Shown piece by piece: positions 21,209 to 32,051 of a stretch of 64,000 nt of DNA; the first letter of the stretch is position 1; each line of letters starts with the position of its first letter. A program made the position numbers and the translations under genes. Location of the stretch: assembly GCF_033439725.1 (NCBI RefSeq), contig NW_026944388.1, positions 3,906,001 through 3,970,000 of the forward strand, read 5' to 3'. The notes beneath the pieces were generated by a model that worked only from the letters and a program-made list of their open reading frames with translations, was not told the DNA's origin and made no database searches. This DNA is from Neurospora tetraspora. Lineage: Eukaryota; Ascomycota; Sordariomycetes; Sordariales; Sordariaceae.

Positions 21209-22134
21209 ATGGATTGGTCAGATCACGCGTGGAAAGCCGGTTCCGACACTACAACCGAAGGGGAAGGCAAAACATGGACGATAGTCGTCAAACACGAATG
21301 TCGCAACCGTCTTTTCCATGCAATTCATTGCGATCTTGAGGTGCACTTAAAAGGAAAAGGCAAGTCACTCCAGTCCTTTTGCATTCCCATTAGCCTTATC
21401 GACACAATAGGCCCAGACCTCGACCCTGAAATCCAAAACGTTCTGTGTCTGCACAACTGGCATAGGAGACTTGATGCTTCCAAGTTACGCAAGATCTTCT
21501 TGAGATCTATGCTTGCTTCGGAGGATTACAGAGGGTTTCTTGTGGACATGCTTAGAACTAATGATAACCACCAGTTATCCGACGACAGCCTCCCCATCGA
21601 AGGCAGCCAGATGAGGGGCTTGGATGAGAAGTACGCGGAGGCTTTTCGGGAGTTCTTTTGGTACCAGCACCTCTTTCTTGATGGCTACTGCGTGGGTCCA
21701 TGTCGCTTCAAGCTGGAGTTGGAAAAAGCAACGTCTCAGAAACCGTATCTTCCGAGCCTTTACAACGAGAAAGACCTTTGCAGGGAGAAAAGGGAGGTCA
21801 GGTCGGCCGCTTTGACTCTGTCGTTGATGTCGCATTCTGATTGTCATCACATGAAGAAGGTAGGTCTTTCTCGACGTTGCTTGTGAGGGAGTGCCTTTAT
21901 GCTCTGAACTGACTCAACTGTATGGGCTCGCAGAACTAGGGTCACCGGCATTCAAGGAGTAACTACGAGCAGAAGCTGCCAGTAATGAACGCAAAATTTT
22001 GTCTTTCATGGTGACCGGCTTACCGGAATTCCCCCCATGAAGACATCGTCAAGCATTTATTGTCCTGGGCCTACGACACCCGACACGCCGTTGCCATCCT
22101 TTTACGCGCTGATCTTAAGCTAGAGGAGCTTTGA
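21209..22134 (+). pseudogene. Truncated paralog of the kinase-like gene
   Basis: An intact first exon (21209-21859, 217 codons) encodes the same N-terminal domain as the 651-residue neighbour, including the motif FCIPISLIDTIG and FREFFWYQHLF against FDVFFWNQYLF. It ends HHMKK before a GTAGGT donor, matching the neighbour's HYMNR before GTATAG. After the AACTAG acceptor (exon from 21940) the kinase part begins but meets a TGA near 22018. It then resumes as HEDIVKHLLSWAYD...ILLRADLKLEEL and stops at 22134. This aligns with HAHILRPLLFWRCS...IMPRAECDLAAF of the intact gene. Catalytic loop, DFG and the whole C-lobe are absent. It may still produce an N-terminal-domain-only protein of about 225 residues by reading into the intron. 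Confidence 0.7.
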
Positions 22135-22443
22135 ATGAAGGAAGAGGAGTGAGTGATGCTTCCCTGTCAATGTGATATCAAGTGAACATCGTTTGTCTTT
22201 CTCGCAAGCCTCTGAAGTAGGACACGGACTGACAGGGCAGACAGAAGAGACAGAACAGCTCAAAGCACATAACGTAACAATGGAGATGCCGAATTGCAAG
22301 GTATATGTTCGACCCAAGTTCCTCTCTCTCATATCGATTGAGCACACTCTAGTCAGGTGGAAGTCAGTGAAGCCATCAAATCCCCAGCACCCCATCCACC
22401 AGCCAACCATCCCCAAGAGCTAAACGAAACAACACACAAAAAA
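22135..22443. other. Short intergenic spacer between two kinase-like paralogs
   Basis: No supported gene; probably the promoter remnant of the following pseudogene. Confidence 0.4.
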
Positions 22444-24651
22444 ATGCCTCCCCCCAACACCACATCCTTCGACAACACCTGGCAAACACCCCCATCCTCA
22501 AACCCACCACCCAAGGCCTCAACAGCCCCCTCACCATCCCACCCACCGACATCCCCTGCTCCATCCCCGCCGACGCGCACGCCTACGTCTACCTTCACGG
22601 CCGTTCCTTCCAACTCTTCCCCGACGCCACGCCCGAGCAACTCCAAGATTACTTCGTCCCCGGCAGCGTGATCCACGCCCTTTCCAGGCATGAAATCATC
22701 AACCATCTAATCTCCGAGCCCAGCTTGCGAGAAAAAGTCTTTGAAACGGCGCCGAGGCTTTTTGTCAGGTGTCTCTTCTTGTTTCCTGATTATGAAGAGG
22801 TTCTGCAGAAGTTGATCAATTATGGGGTGGATGATAAGTGGTTGCCGCTGATGGTGAATGATTTGAAAGTGCCCGGGGAGGAGGATTGGGGGTTTGAGGA
22901 GAGACTGGTTAATACGTTGATACCGAATCAGGCGAGGTTTATGGTTTCTGCTAGGTGGTTGGGGCCGGAGGGGGGAGGATTACGCGAAGGGGAAGGGGAA
23001 GAGGAACGGATTCCGGTTCTGACGGGACAGACGTTGCCGATTTGGGTGATGGCTGGTGACCAGGATGCGGAGGCGAGGTATAGGAGGGAGTGGATTGGTG
23101 AGGAGAGGAGGGTGAAGGTGCATGGGGATCATGATTGTCTGAGGAAGGTACGTTGATGGCTCCCGAATCCCGAAGTACCCACTACCCCGGGTCGTCACTG
23201 TCCTCATCCGGTCCAGGTCAACGATGGAAGCTAACAACCAACAGCCAAACCCCCAAGGCCTCTACGCCCTCAAACTCATCAAATCCATCTCCCCCTTCCC
23301 CTCCCAAACCTCCGGCTCAACCTCCGTCATCCACTCCGCCATCCACCGCAGCACCACCCTCCTCCGCTCGCTCCGGCACGTCCCCCCACCCGCACATCAC
23401 TCGGCACTTCAAAACTTTCTTCCACGACACCACATTCTACACCATCTTCCCCGCGGCCACCTGCCGCCTCGACCGCTTCATCGGTAACCCTTCCATTGGA
23501 AGTATCACCTCCCCCGCTCGTCTGCGAGAGGTCATGGCGCAGGTGGCTTATCTGGCGGGTGCCCTGGCTATGATACACGATATCCCCTGCCGGCCAGGGG
23601 CAGGGAGAGGGGAGGAAGGGGAACTGTCTGGGATGGCTCAGAAGAAGAAGACCGGGAAGAAAAAGGGCTTCCATCTCGATATCTAGCCAAGAAATATCCT
23701 GGTGTTTGAGAGGAATGGAGGGCATGATTTGCATTTTGAGTGGAGCGGGTTTGAGTGTAGTTGTGTTGTTGAGGTGCCGGACTCACCAGGAACACCAAGG
23801 ACGCCGGAGACAACGGAGACATCGGAGACGGAGACCTCGGAGACGGAGAGGGTGGTTCCTTCGGCGATCAGACTGTTCACGGCAGAAATGGATCGCTCTG
23901 GTGAGGAACTGTATCAGAAGTACCTGGAGGCGTCTAACGAGATGTACTTCCCTCCCGAATCGGAAGATCTGCCGAAACCGGTCACCCAGGCGTATGATAT
24001 GTGGTCGATGGGCGTGCTGATGCTGGATGTGCTAGTTTGGGGGCTGTATGGGGGCAAGAATTTGGGGATTGATGAGGTTTTTGGGGAAATGGTGAGTGAT
24101 GTTCCTGACAAAGAATCCGAGAAATAAAAAAAGAAGGAATGAAAAGAGGGAGCGCGGAAGGGGAAAAAAAAAGCAATAAGGAGAAAAGGGGAGAATAAAA
24201 ACTAACGCAACCACAAAACAGGGCACCCAAAGACCCCCCTCACCACTCAACACCGATTCCGTCTCCCCCAAAGTCTTCAAGCGAACCAAAGTCAACGCCG
24301 AACCGAGCAATACGAAACTATACGAACCTTTCTGCCCGTCCGAACTTGACGCCGACGCCAACGCCGACGCTCCTTCCCCTTCCACGCCCAGATCCTCTGG
24401 CAGCCATGAAACTGCCGTCGAAATGCGACTAAAGCTCACCATCCTGGACCGGAATTTCCCACATCCTCGAGGATCTCGTCGATGCCCCGCGTGTCAGACA
24501 GTGGTGTAACTGCATTATAAGCCTTCTTGAACCGGATCCAAGTAAGCGGGTGATGACAGCCGGTGAGCTGTGTCAACTGCTTCAGCCGGATACAGAGTTG
24601 GGGGGTAGACCTACATTGCCTACCACTGTATATGTGGATGGTATACGCTAG
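22444..24651 (+). pseudogene. Full-length kinase-like pseudogene with four lesions
   Basis: All parts are present in order. A start MPPPNTTSFDNTW precedes the N-terminal domain (QDYFVPGSVIHALS). A phase-0 intron (23148-23244) lies at the family's conserved place. Exon 2 has YALKLIKS, HPHITRHFKTFF, the catalytic loop HLDI-stop-PRNILVF, YDMWSMGVLMLDVLVW, a second intron starting 24092, and a C-lobe end (DPSKRVMTAGELCQLL) stopping at 24651. Lesions: a missing C in the C-run near 22490, an extra C in the C-run near 23382, TAG at 23684-23686 replacing the catalytic-loop lysine, and a frameshift near 24455. The position of DFG is also degenerate (WSGFECS). Three lesions are small indels, two of them in homopolymers, and none is the C-to-T type expected of RIP. 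Confidence 0.78.
23148..23244 (+). other. Conserved-position intron in the kinase-like pseudogene
   Basis: GTACGT donor, GCTAAC branch site, AACAG acceptor, 97 nt, phase 0. Same place as in the intact paralog, just before the N-lobe lysine. Confidence 0.75.
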
Positions 24652-25153
24652 CCGGATGAGATGAAGGTGCTGGAGAATTGGTATAATGAGAGGAGAAGTA
24701 GAGGGGCTCGATGGATAGGATGCTGGGATAGGTACTAGAAGAGAAGGTCTTTAAAGGAGAAGGAGGCGGGTTTGGGATGAATGAAGAGTGTGTGCCGATC
24801 TCATGTCTGAAGAGATGGAGAGCTTTGTACGGATAGGGAGATTGACTCTAGACAGTGAATAGAAGGGCGATCTGTGCCAATTATTCCATCATGCTCAACA
24901 CGTTCTTTCCCATCTAGCAGGTAGTCAAGGCACAATATCCCATCAACAAGACACACGGAAGACGTAGACTAACCATCCAATGTCTCGCGACTGCCCTCAA
25001 AATTATGATTGCCCGCCGCTTCTTCCATCCCATCTGCCCGCCGCTATCTCCCACCGCTCCTGCCTATCCCACGTCATCCCAAATCACAACCCAACCCATC
25101 CCCATCTAAGATACCTTAGATAAGCTCCCTTTACCAACTCCCTTCCCGTGGGT
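24652..25153. other. Intergenic region
   Basis: No supported gene. Confidence 0.5.
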
Positions 25154-25247
25154 GGCTCGTTGGTGTAATGGTAACATTCCCGGCGTGGAAATTCCGCGTC
25201 TGCATGCGTGCCGCAGGAAGACAACGGTTCGAGTCCGTTACGGGACA
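25154..25247 (+). tRNA. tRNA or tRNA-like gene, probably with an intron; anticodon unresolved
   Basis: A good internal polymerase III promoter is visible: A box TGGTGTAATGG (25161-25171) and B box GGTTCGAGTCC (25226-25236). The T-arm AACGG/CCGTT is perfect and the D-stem GTGT/ACAT closes. The acceptor GGCTCGT can pair with ACGGGAC apart from one G-A mismatch. The anticodon region is about 22 nt longer than normal and contains nested complementary segments (CGGC/GCCG, CGTGG/CCGCG), as expected for an intron after the anticodon or for a decayed copy. I could not fix the anticodon. Confidence 0.55.
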
Positions 25248-25703
25248 CTCACGTTTTTCTTCTTCCTTTTTTTTCTTCGTTTTACTTCTTTGCCCAAAAC
25301 GTATTCCTTCCTGTAAGACAGATTAGTCAACGTATTTTGACGTTTTTCGCATCCCAAAAAGGGAAGTTTGTTTACATCGCGAACCGTCCCCTTTTAGCCC
25401 GTCTTGGTGTTATTCGCATCTCCACTCTGATCACCACAAACCCACCAAATGTCCACAAAGAAGTCCCTTAAGACGGCTTCTATTGGGCGATAAACACCGA
25501 TGAGAACGGAGTTCACGGAGCCTTCTTTCTGGCCGGTTCGGAAACGGGAATGGTGGCATGGTTCCTACCTTAATCTCACGTCAGCTTCATCTCACCCGTG
25601 ATCTCACCTTTCCTCTCCAACCCAACCTCAAACTTCCAAACTTCCCTCCGACTTTCCATCAAAGACTTCCACGGAAAGGGAGAAGGCAAAAGCAAAAACA
25701 GCA
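25248..25703. other. Intergenic region after the tRNA-like gene
   Basis: Starts with a T-rich run at about 25256-25290 that would suit polymerase III termination. No supported gene. Confidence 0.5.
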
Positions 25704-27161
25704 ATGAAGCACGCATCAAAGACAACTCACCAACCACCCAAAATGACAACACCAATCCACCTCGTCTCCAAACACAACAACGCCCAAACCACCATCGGCT
25801 ACATCGACGAACAATCCGCCCTCGCCCCCCCTCTCGCCCCCTCCTCCGTCCGCGTGCGCACCCAACTCATCTCCCCCTCCTCCAACAACCTCACCTACGC
25901 GCTCAACGGCGATCGTTTCGGGTGGTGGTCCGCTTACCCCGTTCCCATCGGCACTCAACTCCACTCCTCCTCCTCCTCCTCCTCCTCCTCCTCAGTACCC
26001 CAGGTAGATGCCGATATCGACTTGAACAAAGAATGGGGAATAGTCCCAGCCTGGGGCTACGCCCTCGTCCTCTCCTCCACCCACCCTCTTATCCCCTTCG
26101 GCTCTTTACTCTGGGGCTTCTGGCCCACCTCTGCCCACTCCTTCGACCTCACCTTGTCCTCCTCCTTCCCCGAAGCGGAAAACCAACAACCAGAGACGCA
26201 CTTCCGCGAAACCTCTCCCCACAGGGAAAAGCTGATGGCCATGTATAACCGGTACATCCTCGCCCCCTCCTCCCCTTCGTCGCAAATTGACCTAGACAGC
26301 GACCTTGCCGCGCAAACAGTCCTCTCCCGCTTCGAATGTGGCGTCTTGCTGGAGAAATATACCCTCCACCGCCAGCGTTTCACGCACCCCCTCGGTTTGC
26401 CGGCGGGCGCACCGGCTGATACCATCCCTGGCGTGCCTGCCTGGGGTCAGAGGGACGCAGATTTGAGGAAAGCGGTGGTGATTAGTTTGTCGGCTGGTAC
26501 CAAGACGGCCAGGAGTTTTGCGTGGATGTTAGCTCGTGAAAGGAGTGAGAGGGGGGAGTTGGAGAGTGAAGGGCCGTTGGGACTGGTGCAGGTTACTAGT
26601 GTCCCTGGGACGTTGGCTAACTTTAGTGATGGTGAGGGGGAGGGGAAAACGAAGTTGAAGATTAAGAATGTGGGGTATGGAGGGGAGGAGTTAAGGGCGG
26701 TGGTGGAGTGGGTTAAAGGACTAGAGGGCGTGGAGAGGGTGGTGATGGTGGATTTTGGAGCGGCGAAGGAGGTTACGGAGATGTTGGTGCAGGGCTTGAA
26801 AGAAGAGGAGGGGGGTGGTTCGGGAAAGAAACTGGAGGTGTTGGTGTTGGCGGTTGGGAATGAGTCCAGGTGTACTCGGGTGAGGAGATCCAGGCAAGGT
26901 GGACAGGCGCTGGGGAAGGTGCAGTTTAACACGAGCGGGGTACGGGATAGGGCGGCGGAGGTGGAGGGCGCCACAGCTTACTTTGAGGGGGTGGATGAGG
27001 CTTGGAAGCGATGCTATACCGAGACGGGATTGGGCGAGGTCCGGTTGGAACGGTATCGTGGTGTTGAGGGGGTCAATGGCATTGAGGGCGCGTGGAAAGC
27101 ACTCTGTGGGCAGAAATTGGCACCCAATGCTGGGATTGTGGTCAGGTTGTCATCTTCCTGA
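25704..27161 (+). CDS. DUF2855 family protein
   Basis: Single exon, 485 residues from the first ATG. A second in-frame ATG at 25743 (MTTPIHLVSK) may be the true start, since homologs as I recall them begin there, giving 472 residues. The sequence matches the fungal and bacterial DUF2855 pattern: an N-terminal SVRVRTQLISPSSNNLTYAL...GWWSAYP, then WGIVPAWGYALVL, and a C-terminal half with alternating beta-alpha stretches (VVISLSAGTKTA, VVMVDFGA, LEVLVLAVG), resembling a nucleotide-binding fold. Function is not established for the family. A ten-serine run is encoded by a (TCC)n microsatellite. The second half is markedly G-rich on the coding strand compared with the C-rich first half. Confidence 0.82.
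   Translation: MKHASKTTHQPPKMTTPIHLVSKHNNAQTTIGYIDEQSALAPPLAPSSVRVRTQLISPSSNNLTYALNGDRFGWWSAYPVPIGTQLHSSSSSSSSSSVPQVDADIDLNKEWGIVPAWGYALVLSSTHPLIPFGSLLWGFWPTSAHSFDLTLSSSFPEAENQQPETHFRETSPHREKLMAMYNRYILAPSSPSSQIDLDSDLAAQTVLSRFECGVLLEKYTLHRQRFTHPLGLPAGAPADTIPGVPAWGQRDADLRKAVVISLSAGTKTARSFAWMLARERSERGELESEGPLGLVQVTSVPGTLANFSDGEGEGKTKLKIKNVGYGGEELRAVVEWVKGLEGVERVVMVDFGAAKEVTEMLVQGLKEEEGGGSGKKLEVLVLAVGNESRCTRVRRSRQGGQALGKVQFNTSGVRDRAAEVEGATAYFEGVDEAWKRCYTETGLGEVRLERYRGVEGVNGIEGAWKALCGQKLAPNAGIVVRLSSS
25965..25994 (+). repeat. (TCC)n coding microsatellite
   Basis: Ten tandem TCC codons encode a polyserine run inside the DUF2855 gene; length polymorphism is likely. Confidence 0.9.
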
Positions 27162-27237
27162 CTTTGTATCTCATTGATATTGTCCCGACTCCCTTCTTTT
27201 GTGAGCACTTGAGCGTTGATCAATTGCAAACAAGCTC

Positions 27238-29398
27238 ATGAACATGATGCCAAAGGACTCGGAGTTGGTGGAGGTTCCTTCTTCCACCAGCAGTCCTGCA
27301 GCGGGAGAGAAGCCCATCGTCAGCGCCTCAAAATCTGCAACCCCAACCACGATGCCCTGCGAAAATTGCCTCAACTACAACTTCGGCTGGGAGACACTAG
27401 ATCCTGAGAGGGATTGTCGACCTGCACTGTTCACCACCTTTGGCAAGCTTGTTGACCCTTCTACCACTTGTCCTTTGTGCAAGCTTATCTTGGAAGGCCT
27501 CGAAAACAATTTTGCTAAGGGCAATCAGGGTTCATTGAAGCATCGGGTGGGCAAAGACAGCGAGATCTTTGTGTCCATGTGGCCGTGGTGGGAGGAAGGG
27601 GAAACCACCATAAGCTTCTTTATTATACCCCCTGAGGAAAGAAGATCTCGGCATCCTATCCCAAGGCTTACGGAGTCAAATTTGCGTGTCTATTCGGGTT
27701 TGTGGCTCCAACTCCCGCTACTGGAAGCTTTACCGCTGACGCCGGCACACTACAGAAATCTATAACTGGGCCCGCTCCCCACCGCTCATACCGTGGAGTG
27801 AGCCATGTTTAGACCGGCTGAGACAATGGCTTAGCGACTGCCTTTATGAGCATGGACCGATATGTTGCACGACGCTTTCTGGCGAGAGAATTGACGAGTC
27901 GTTACCGCCAGTCCTTCCTACTCGAGTTATCGACGTAGGCCCGCTGGATGGCTCTGGGAGCGCCCGTCTTCTGGAATCGAATGGGGAACGTGGGTATTAC
28001 ACCGCCCTCAGTTACTGCTGGGGAAGTTCTCAGAAGTCTGACCGGCCCTATTTAACCACAACAGAGACACTTCAACAGCATCTTTCGGAGCTTCCGTGGG
28101 ATTTGCTTCCGAAGACCCTTCGGGATGCTATCTTCTTAACCCGGGCACTTGGGGTACGGTATCTTTGGATAGACTCGCTATGCATCATCCAGGACTCCAA
28201 TGCCGACTGGGAGAAAGAAGCAGCAAGAATGGGTACAGTGTATGCGCAGGCGCGGCTTGTCATTGCCGCAACAACAGGCACGAATGCCGAGGCTGGTCTG
28301 TTCCCAATCCAGACGCAAATTCATCGTCCAGGCCAGCCGTCTCTATATTTCCGCAAATTGCCCAACGAAAGAGGATCTCCGAAACTCAATCTTCCTCTAT
28401 TCACTAGAGGCTGGGCAACCCAGGAATGGGTACTTGCAAGAAGGATTGTGTTTTGGACGCGAGAACGGATGTGCTGGTACTGCACGCGTGAGTGTGTCGG
28501 GGATGATGGTATCAGGGCGTCCTTTTACTCTGGCTTCACTGATCAATTTACCACATGGAAGGAGATTGTGACACTCTACTCCGGTAGGAATCTCACATAC
28601 CCTGGGGATAAGCTCATTGCTTTGAGGGGCATCGCCAACAAATTACAGAAGAAGAGGCCGGCAGACAAGTACGCATTTGGATTGTGGCAGTCCAATCTAC
28701 CCTACGAACTCCTTTGGTCAGGTCAGGCAGCCACAACTGACCCTAGACTGGAGGAATTGCATATACCGTCATGGTCTTGGGCTGCCCATCCTGGTGGTGT
28801 GCGGTTCTTGGAGGACGGTGTAAGAGACCGGCAACTGCGAGGCTGGGAACTATCCGCCCAGTTATCTATTTCTTTCCTAGAGTATCATTCCCTCCGGATT
28901 GTGGCAAGATCCAAGAGGGTGGATCTTCACGCACCTAACATGGTAAACCATTGTTTCCGTTGGTTCCGACGTGAAAATGAAGTTGTCAATCACGATAACC
29001 CATGCGTTGGAGTCTGTACGGGAGAAATATTAGCGATTTGTCCGAAAGAAATTGGCCCTGGCTCGGTCCAAATTGCTCTTCGCAAAGAGAGAATATGGGT
29101 GGTGTTTGACAGCAGAGACTTTCTCAGTAAGTACCAGAAAGAGCGAGATACTCGTAAATGTGGGAAGAAGAGGAAGACGATCGGAGCCCTGAAGCGTAGT
29201 TTAGGGATGTCTGCGGGCATACTTGAAGAGTTTTCATTCGTGGAGATTGCATCTGACATGGGGTGGGACTATGCCGTTGTGGGCTTGTTGTTGCGCAAAA
29301 GCCCCCATACACCCGGCAGATATATTAGAGTTGGATTGGGGTTTGCTTTCAAGGCGTGGTTCGAAGATGCGAAAATGGGGACGTTTGTTCTTGAATGA
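27238..29398 (+). CDS. HET-domain (heterokaryon incompatibility) protein
   Basis: Exons 27238-27697 and 27756-29398 (58-nt intron, phase 1, GTTTGT donor, GCTGAC branch, CTACAG acceptor) give 700 residues. The HET domain spans about residues 230-380 with its three signature blocks: YYTALSYCWGSS, LGVRYLWIDSLCIIQDS...DWEKEAARM..VYAQARLVIAA, and FTRGWATQEWVLARRIVFW. Upstream is a cysteine-containing N-terminal segment (CENCLNYNFGW, CPLCKLILEGL), common in HET proteins. HET domains trigger regulated cell death when incompatible hyphae fuse, and many also act outside incompatibility. No NACHT or repeat domain follows, so this is the solitary-HET type. Partner unknown. Confidence 0.9.
27698..27755 (+). 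other. Intron of the HET-domain gene
   Basis: Removing these 58 nt joins VYSG to EIYNWAR in frame and fuses the N-terminal Cys segment to the HET domain. Confidence 0.82.
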
Positions 29399-30167
29399 CG
29401 GTTGGGCAAAGGGCCGGAGCATTAAAAAGTATCGTTGGGAATAAACAGAGAGGAGAGGGTATAATGAGAAGAACGACGGGAACGATGCTATTGGGTTTGA
29501 TCCTGCAATCGTTCATCAGGGACGTGGCTTGCTGGAACTGAATTGGAAAGATGGTGATAGGTGTGAGAAGAAAGCGGGTTGGTTGAAGAAACAAATGGTT
29601 AAGTTATCGTGATGGGGGAAGAAGGACGAGACGGTTCGTCCAGATTCTACCACTGATCTTTGAACACTCCACATTTCTTGGCCAGACGTTCCTTCTCACT
29701 TCGCCCTCCTGTCAACCTCGTGAAAAGTCAATCATGACGCACCTTCCGGCTCGAATAATGCCGAAAATAGGCGTAACGCCGAGGGTGGAAGGTGCTTCTG
29801 GGAGGCAGGCCGGTTGGAGCGGGCACGACCTGAGGGTTCGGTCCTGCCCAATATCACCGCGACTCAACACCAGAAGTTACCTTGGCTATCGCGAGGCTTT
29901 TCAACCACATGGAATTGGATATTAGGGGATATGGACGAGCCATGATGTCCTCGGATAATGTGGGCAAACAAAGAAAACAAGGATGCTATTGCTAGGACGC
30001 AGCAAGGAAGCCAGTGATAGAAAGACTCGGAAGAATATAAACAAGACTGCGTCAACTGTGGAGGAAAGCATCAATATGATATTACAACAGAAAGAAGATG
30101 GACCTAAGGAAAATACAATGGGTATCTATGCTCACGCAAACTTCAAGTACAACCACACCTCCCCTGC
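29399..30167. other. Convergent intergenic region
   Basis: Between the 3' ends of the HET gene (plus) and the PIP-kinase-like gene (minus). No supported gene. Confidence 0.5.
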
Positions 30168-31383
30168 TCACTCCCTCGAGTCCCCAACAACCTCCACATA
30201 ACTCCTACACATCCTCAAAAACCTCTGCCGATACTCCTCGGGCGTAGTCGTAATACTCATCGGCCCCCTCTTACTAATCAGCAAGTTCCACAAGTTGATC
30301 AAAGCCGTCATCACCCTCGGCTGCAGCTTATGTTTCGCCCAAAAGAAGTCCAAAATCGACGCTCGGTAGATATACTTTCCATCCGCCGAGGCGATCCCGG
30401 TCCTCCACGACGGCGGGCCAGGCGGCACCGATGGGCCCTCGGTCGGCACCACCTCCGACACAGCTTCGGACGAAGAAGCAGCCGCAGGATCAGGGTTATT
30501 GTCCTGCCCCGGTGCCTGGGGCGTGTGCATGCGAACCAAAAACAGCGAGTAATCAACAGCATTATGATCAGCCAACAACTGCGTATCCTCCTCCAGACTC
30601 GCAAAGAACTCATCAGCCTGCTCTCTGCTCAAACGAATCTTATCATGGAACTCATCCGCCAACTGGCTCTTGGTGGCCTCGCTGGTCAGCGCGCCGTCGG
30701 CTATGTCGCGTTCGGGGTAGAAGTATGAGGTGGGCTTGAGGTCCCAGTCCTCCCAGTCGACGTCGCCGCGCTTTTTCGCTTCGGAGCGGCCGTACATGAT
30801 GTTCTCCATGACGATGTGGTGGGAGGGCGCGAGGCGCAGGATCCGTCCGATGGAATAGCCGGAGGCGCCGAGGAAGTCGCAGATGCGCACGAGGAGGGAG
30901 CGCGGGTGAGTGGCCATGTATTCGACGTAGGGCGTTAGGAGGTCTTCACGGAAGAAGGAGTGTTCGGAGTGCCGTGGGACGGATTTGACGAGGTACTTTT
31001 GGTCTTTGGTTGAGTAGAAGGTCTGTTGTAGGTGGGTTGTTAGTAGATGTTCTGATGGCAGGGTGAGGAGAAGGAAGACTAACCGAGCCGGAAAAGCCCA
31101 TGTCTCCTATGGAGGTTAGAGACTCTTCAGGCTTGTCGCCATCTTGTGGCTGGAAGGACTGGTAGTAATCATCATCTTCAACGTCCCAATGGTTTCGCCG
31201 TAGGTTGGCAAAATCAGCCGGTCGAATCTTCTGTAGGATCAACTGGTGGATAGAGAAGAAGACAGAGAATAGTGACAGGATTAGACGAAGGGGATTGCTG
31301 TTGCTTGATCGTCGTTTCGCAAGTCCAGTGGTGTCGGTAATAGCCCGCGCGATCGAGCGCGCGATCGTTTTTGAACGTCCCAT
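30168..31383 (-). CDS. Short phosphatidylinositol phosphate kinase-like protein
   Basis: Exons 31084-31383 and 30168-31022 (61-nt intron, phase 0, GTTAGT donor, ACAACAG acceptor) give 384 residues. PIP-kinase signatures are visible: FFYST-type TFYSTKDQKYLVKSVPRHSEHSFF (read across the intron), the long helix LTPYVEYMATHPRSLLVRICDFLG, HHIVMENIMY, DYSLFLVRMH (the family's MDYSLL-GIH), and IYRASILDFFWAKHKLQ. Family members phosphorylate PI4P to PI(4,5)P2 at membranes. The family's DLKGS motif is replaced by DLKPTSY, the glycine-rich N-lobe is short, and a basic N-terminus replaces the usual repeats, so activity is uncertain. This is not the main Mss4-type kinase, which is much longer. Confidence 0.8.
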
Positions 31384-32051
31384 GGTGCTTATGGAGGTCG
31401 TGTAGGATATTGTGTAAAGACTATCAGAAGGCCAAACAAGTCGAGGCCCATCCGATGTTTTCCTCTCCAGAGATCAGCCGAAAAGTGTCTGGCCGTGCTT
31501 GCTGATCAGGAACGGGCGACGGCCTGGAACAGCATCGCTGTACCAGTGACGTCATTGTGTTTATCGCGAATCTTATCACTTGTTTCGTCTCACGTACCCC
31601 TAACCCTTATCGGCAACTGCCGTCTGCTGTCTGTCCCAAAGGGATCACGACGAGCACATGGCCTATGCTTCGTTCAGGAAGCATGTCTTGTGGTGGGTGA
31701 TAAGAGGTCAAAGCATATAAACACAGAGGCACCTACGATGATTTCATAAAGAATCCAAGCCATCAACGATCCCTGAGCTGGAATAAATCACGACAGCTAG
31801 AGCTAAGAATCGAGCTCCCTCCAAGCCTCACAGAGCTTGGGAAACTCACCTTATCATCAACAACCATCACACATGCGAGGGAGCTCGCAGTGACATTCCA
31901 GACATGTCTGCATTCAATTACCATACTGTACTTCCGATCGACTCCTTAACCAGAAGGGAGATCTCATATACCACGCTATTTCACCCATCCCATCCTAGAG
32001 GTATTCATACGCCCGAACTCCTGTCCACGCAGACATCCCCCATTCCCCCAT
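31384..32051. other. Intergenic region upstream of the PIP-kinase-like gene
   Basis: Contains a GCGCGATCGAGCGCGCGATCG-like string at the gene's 5' edge and no supported gene. Confidence 0.5.
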
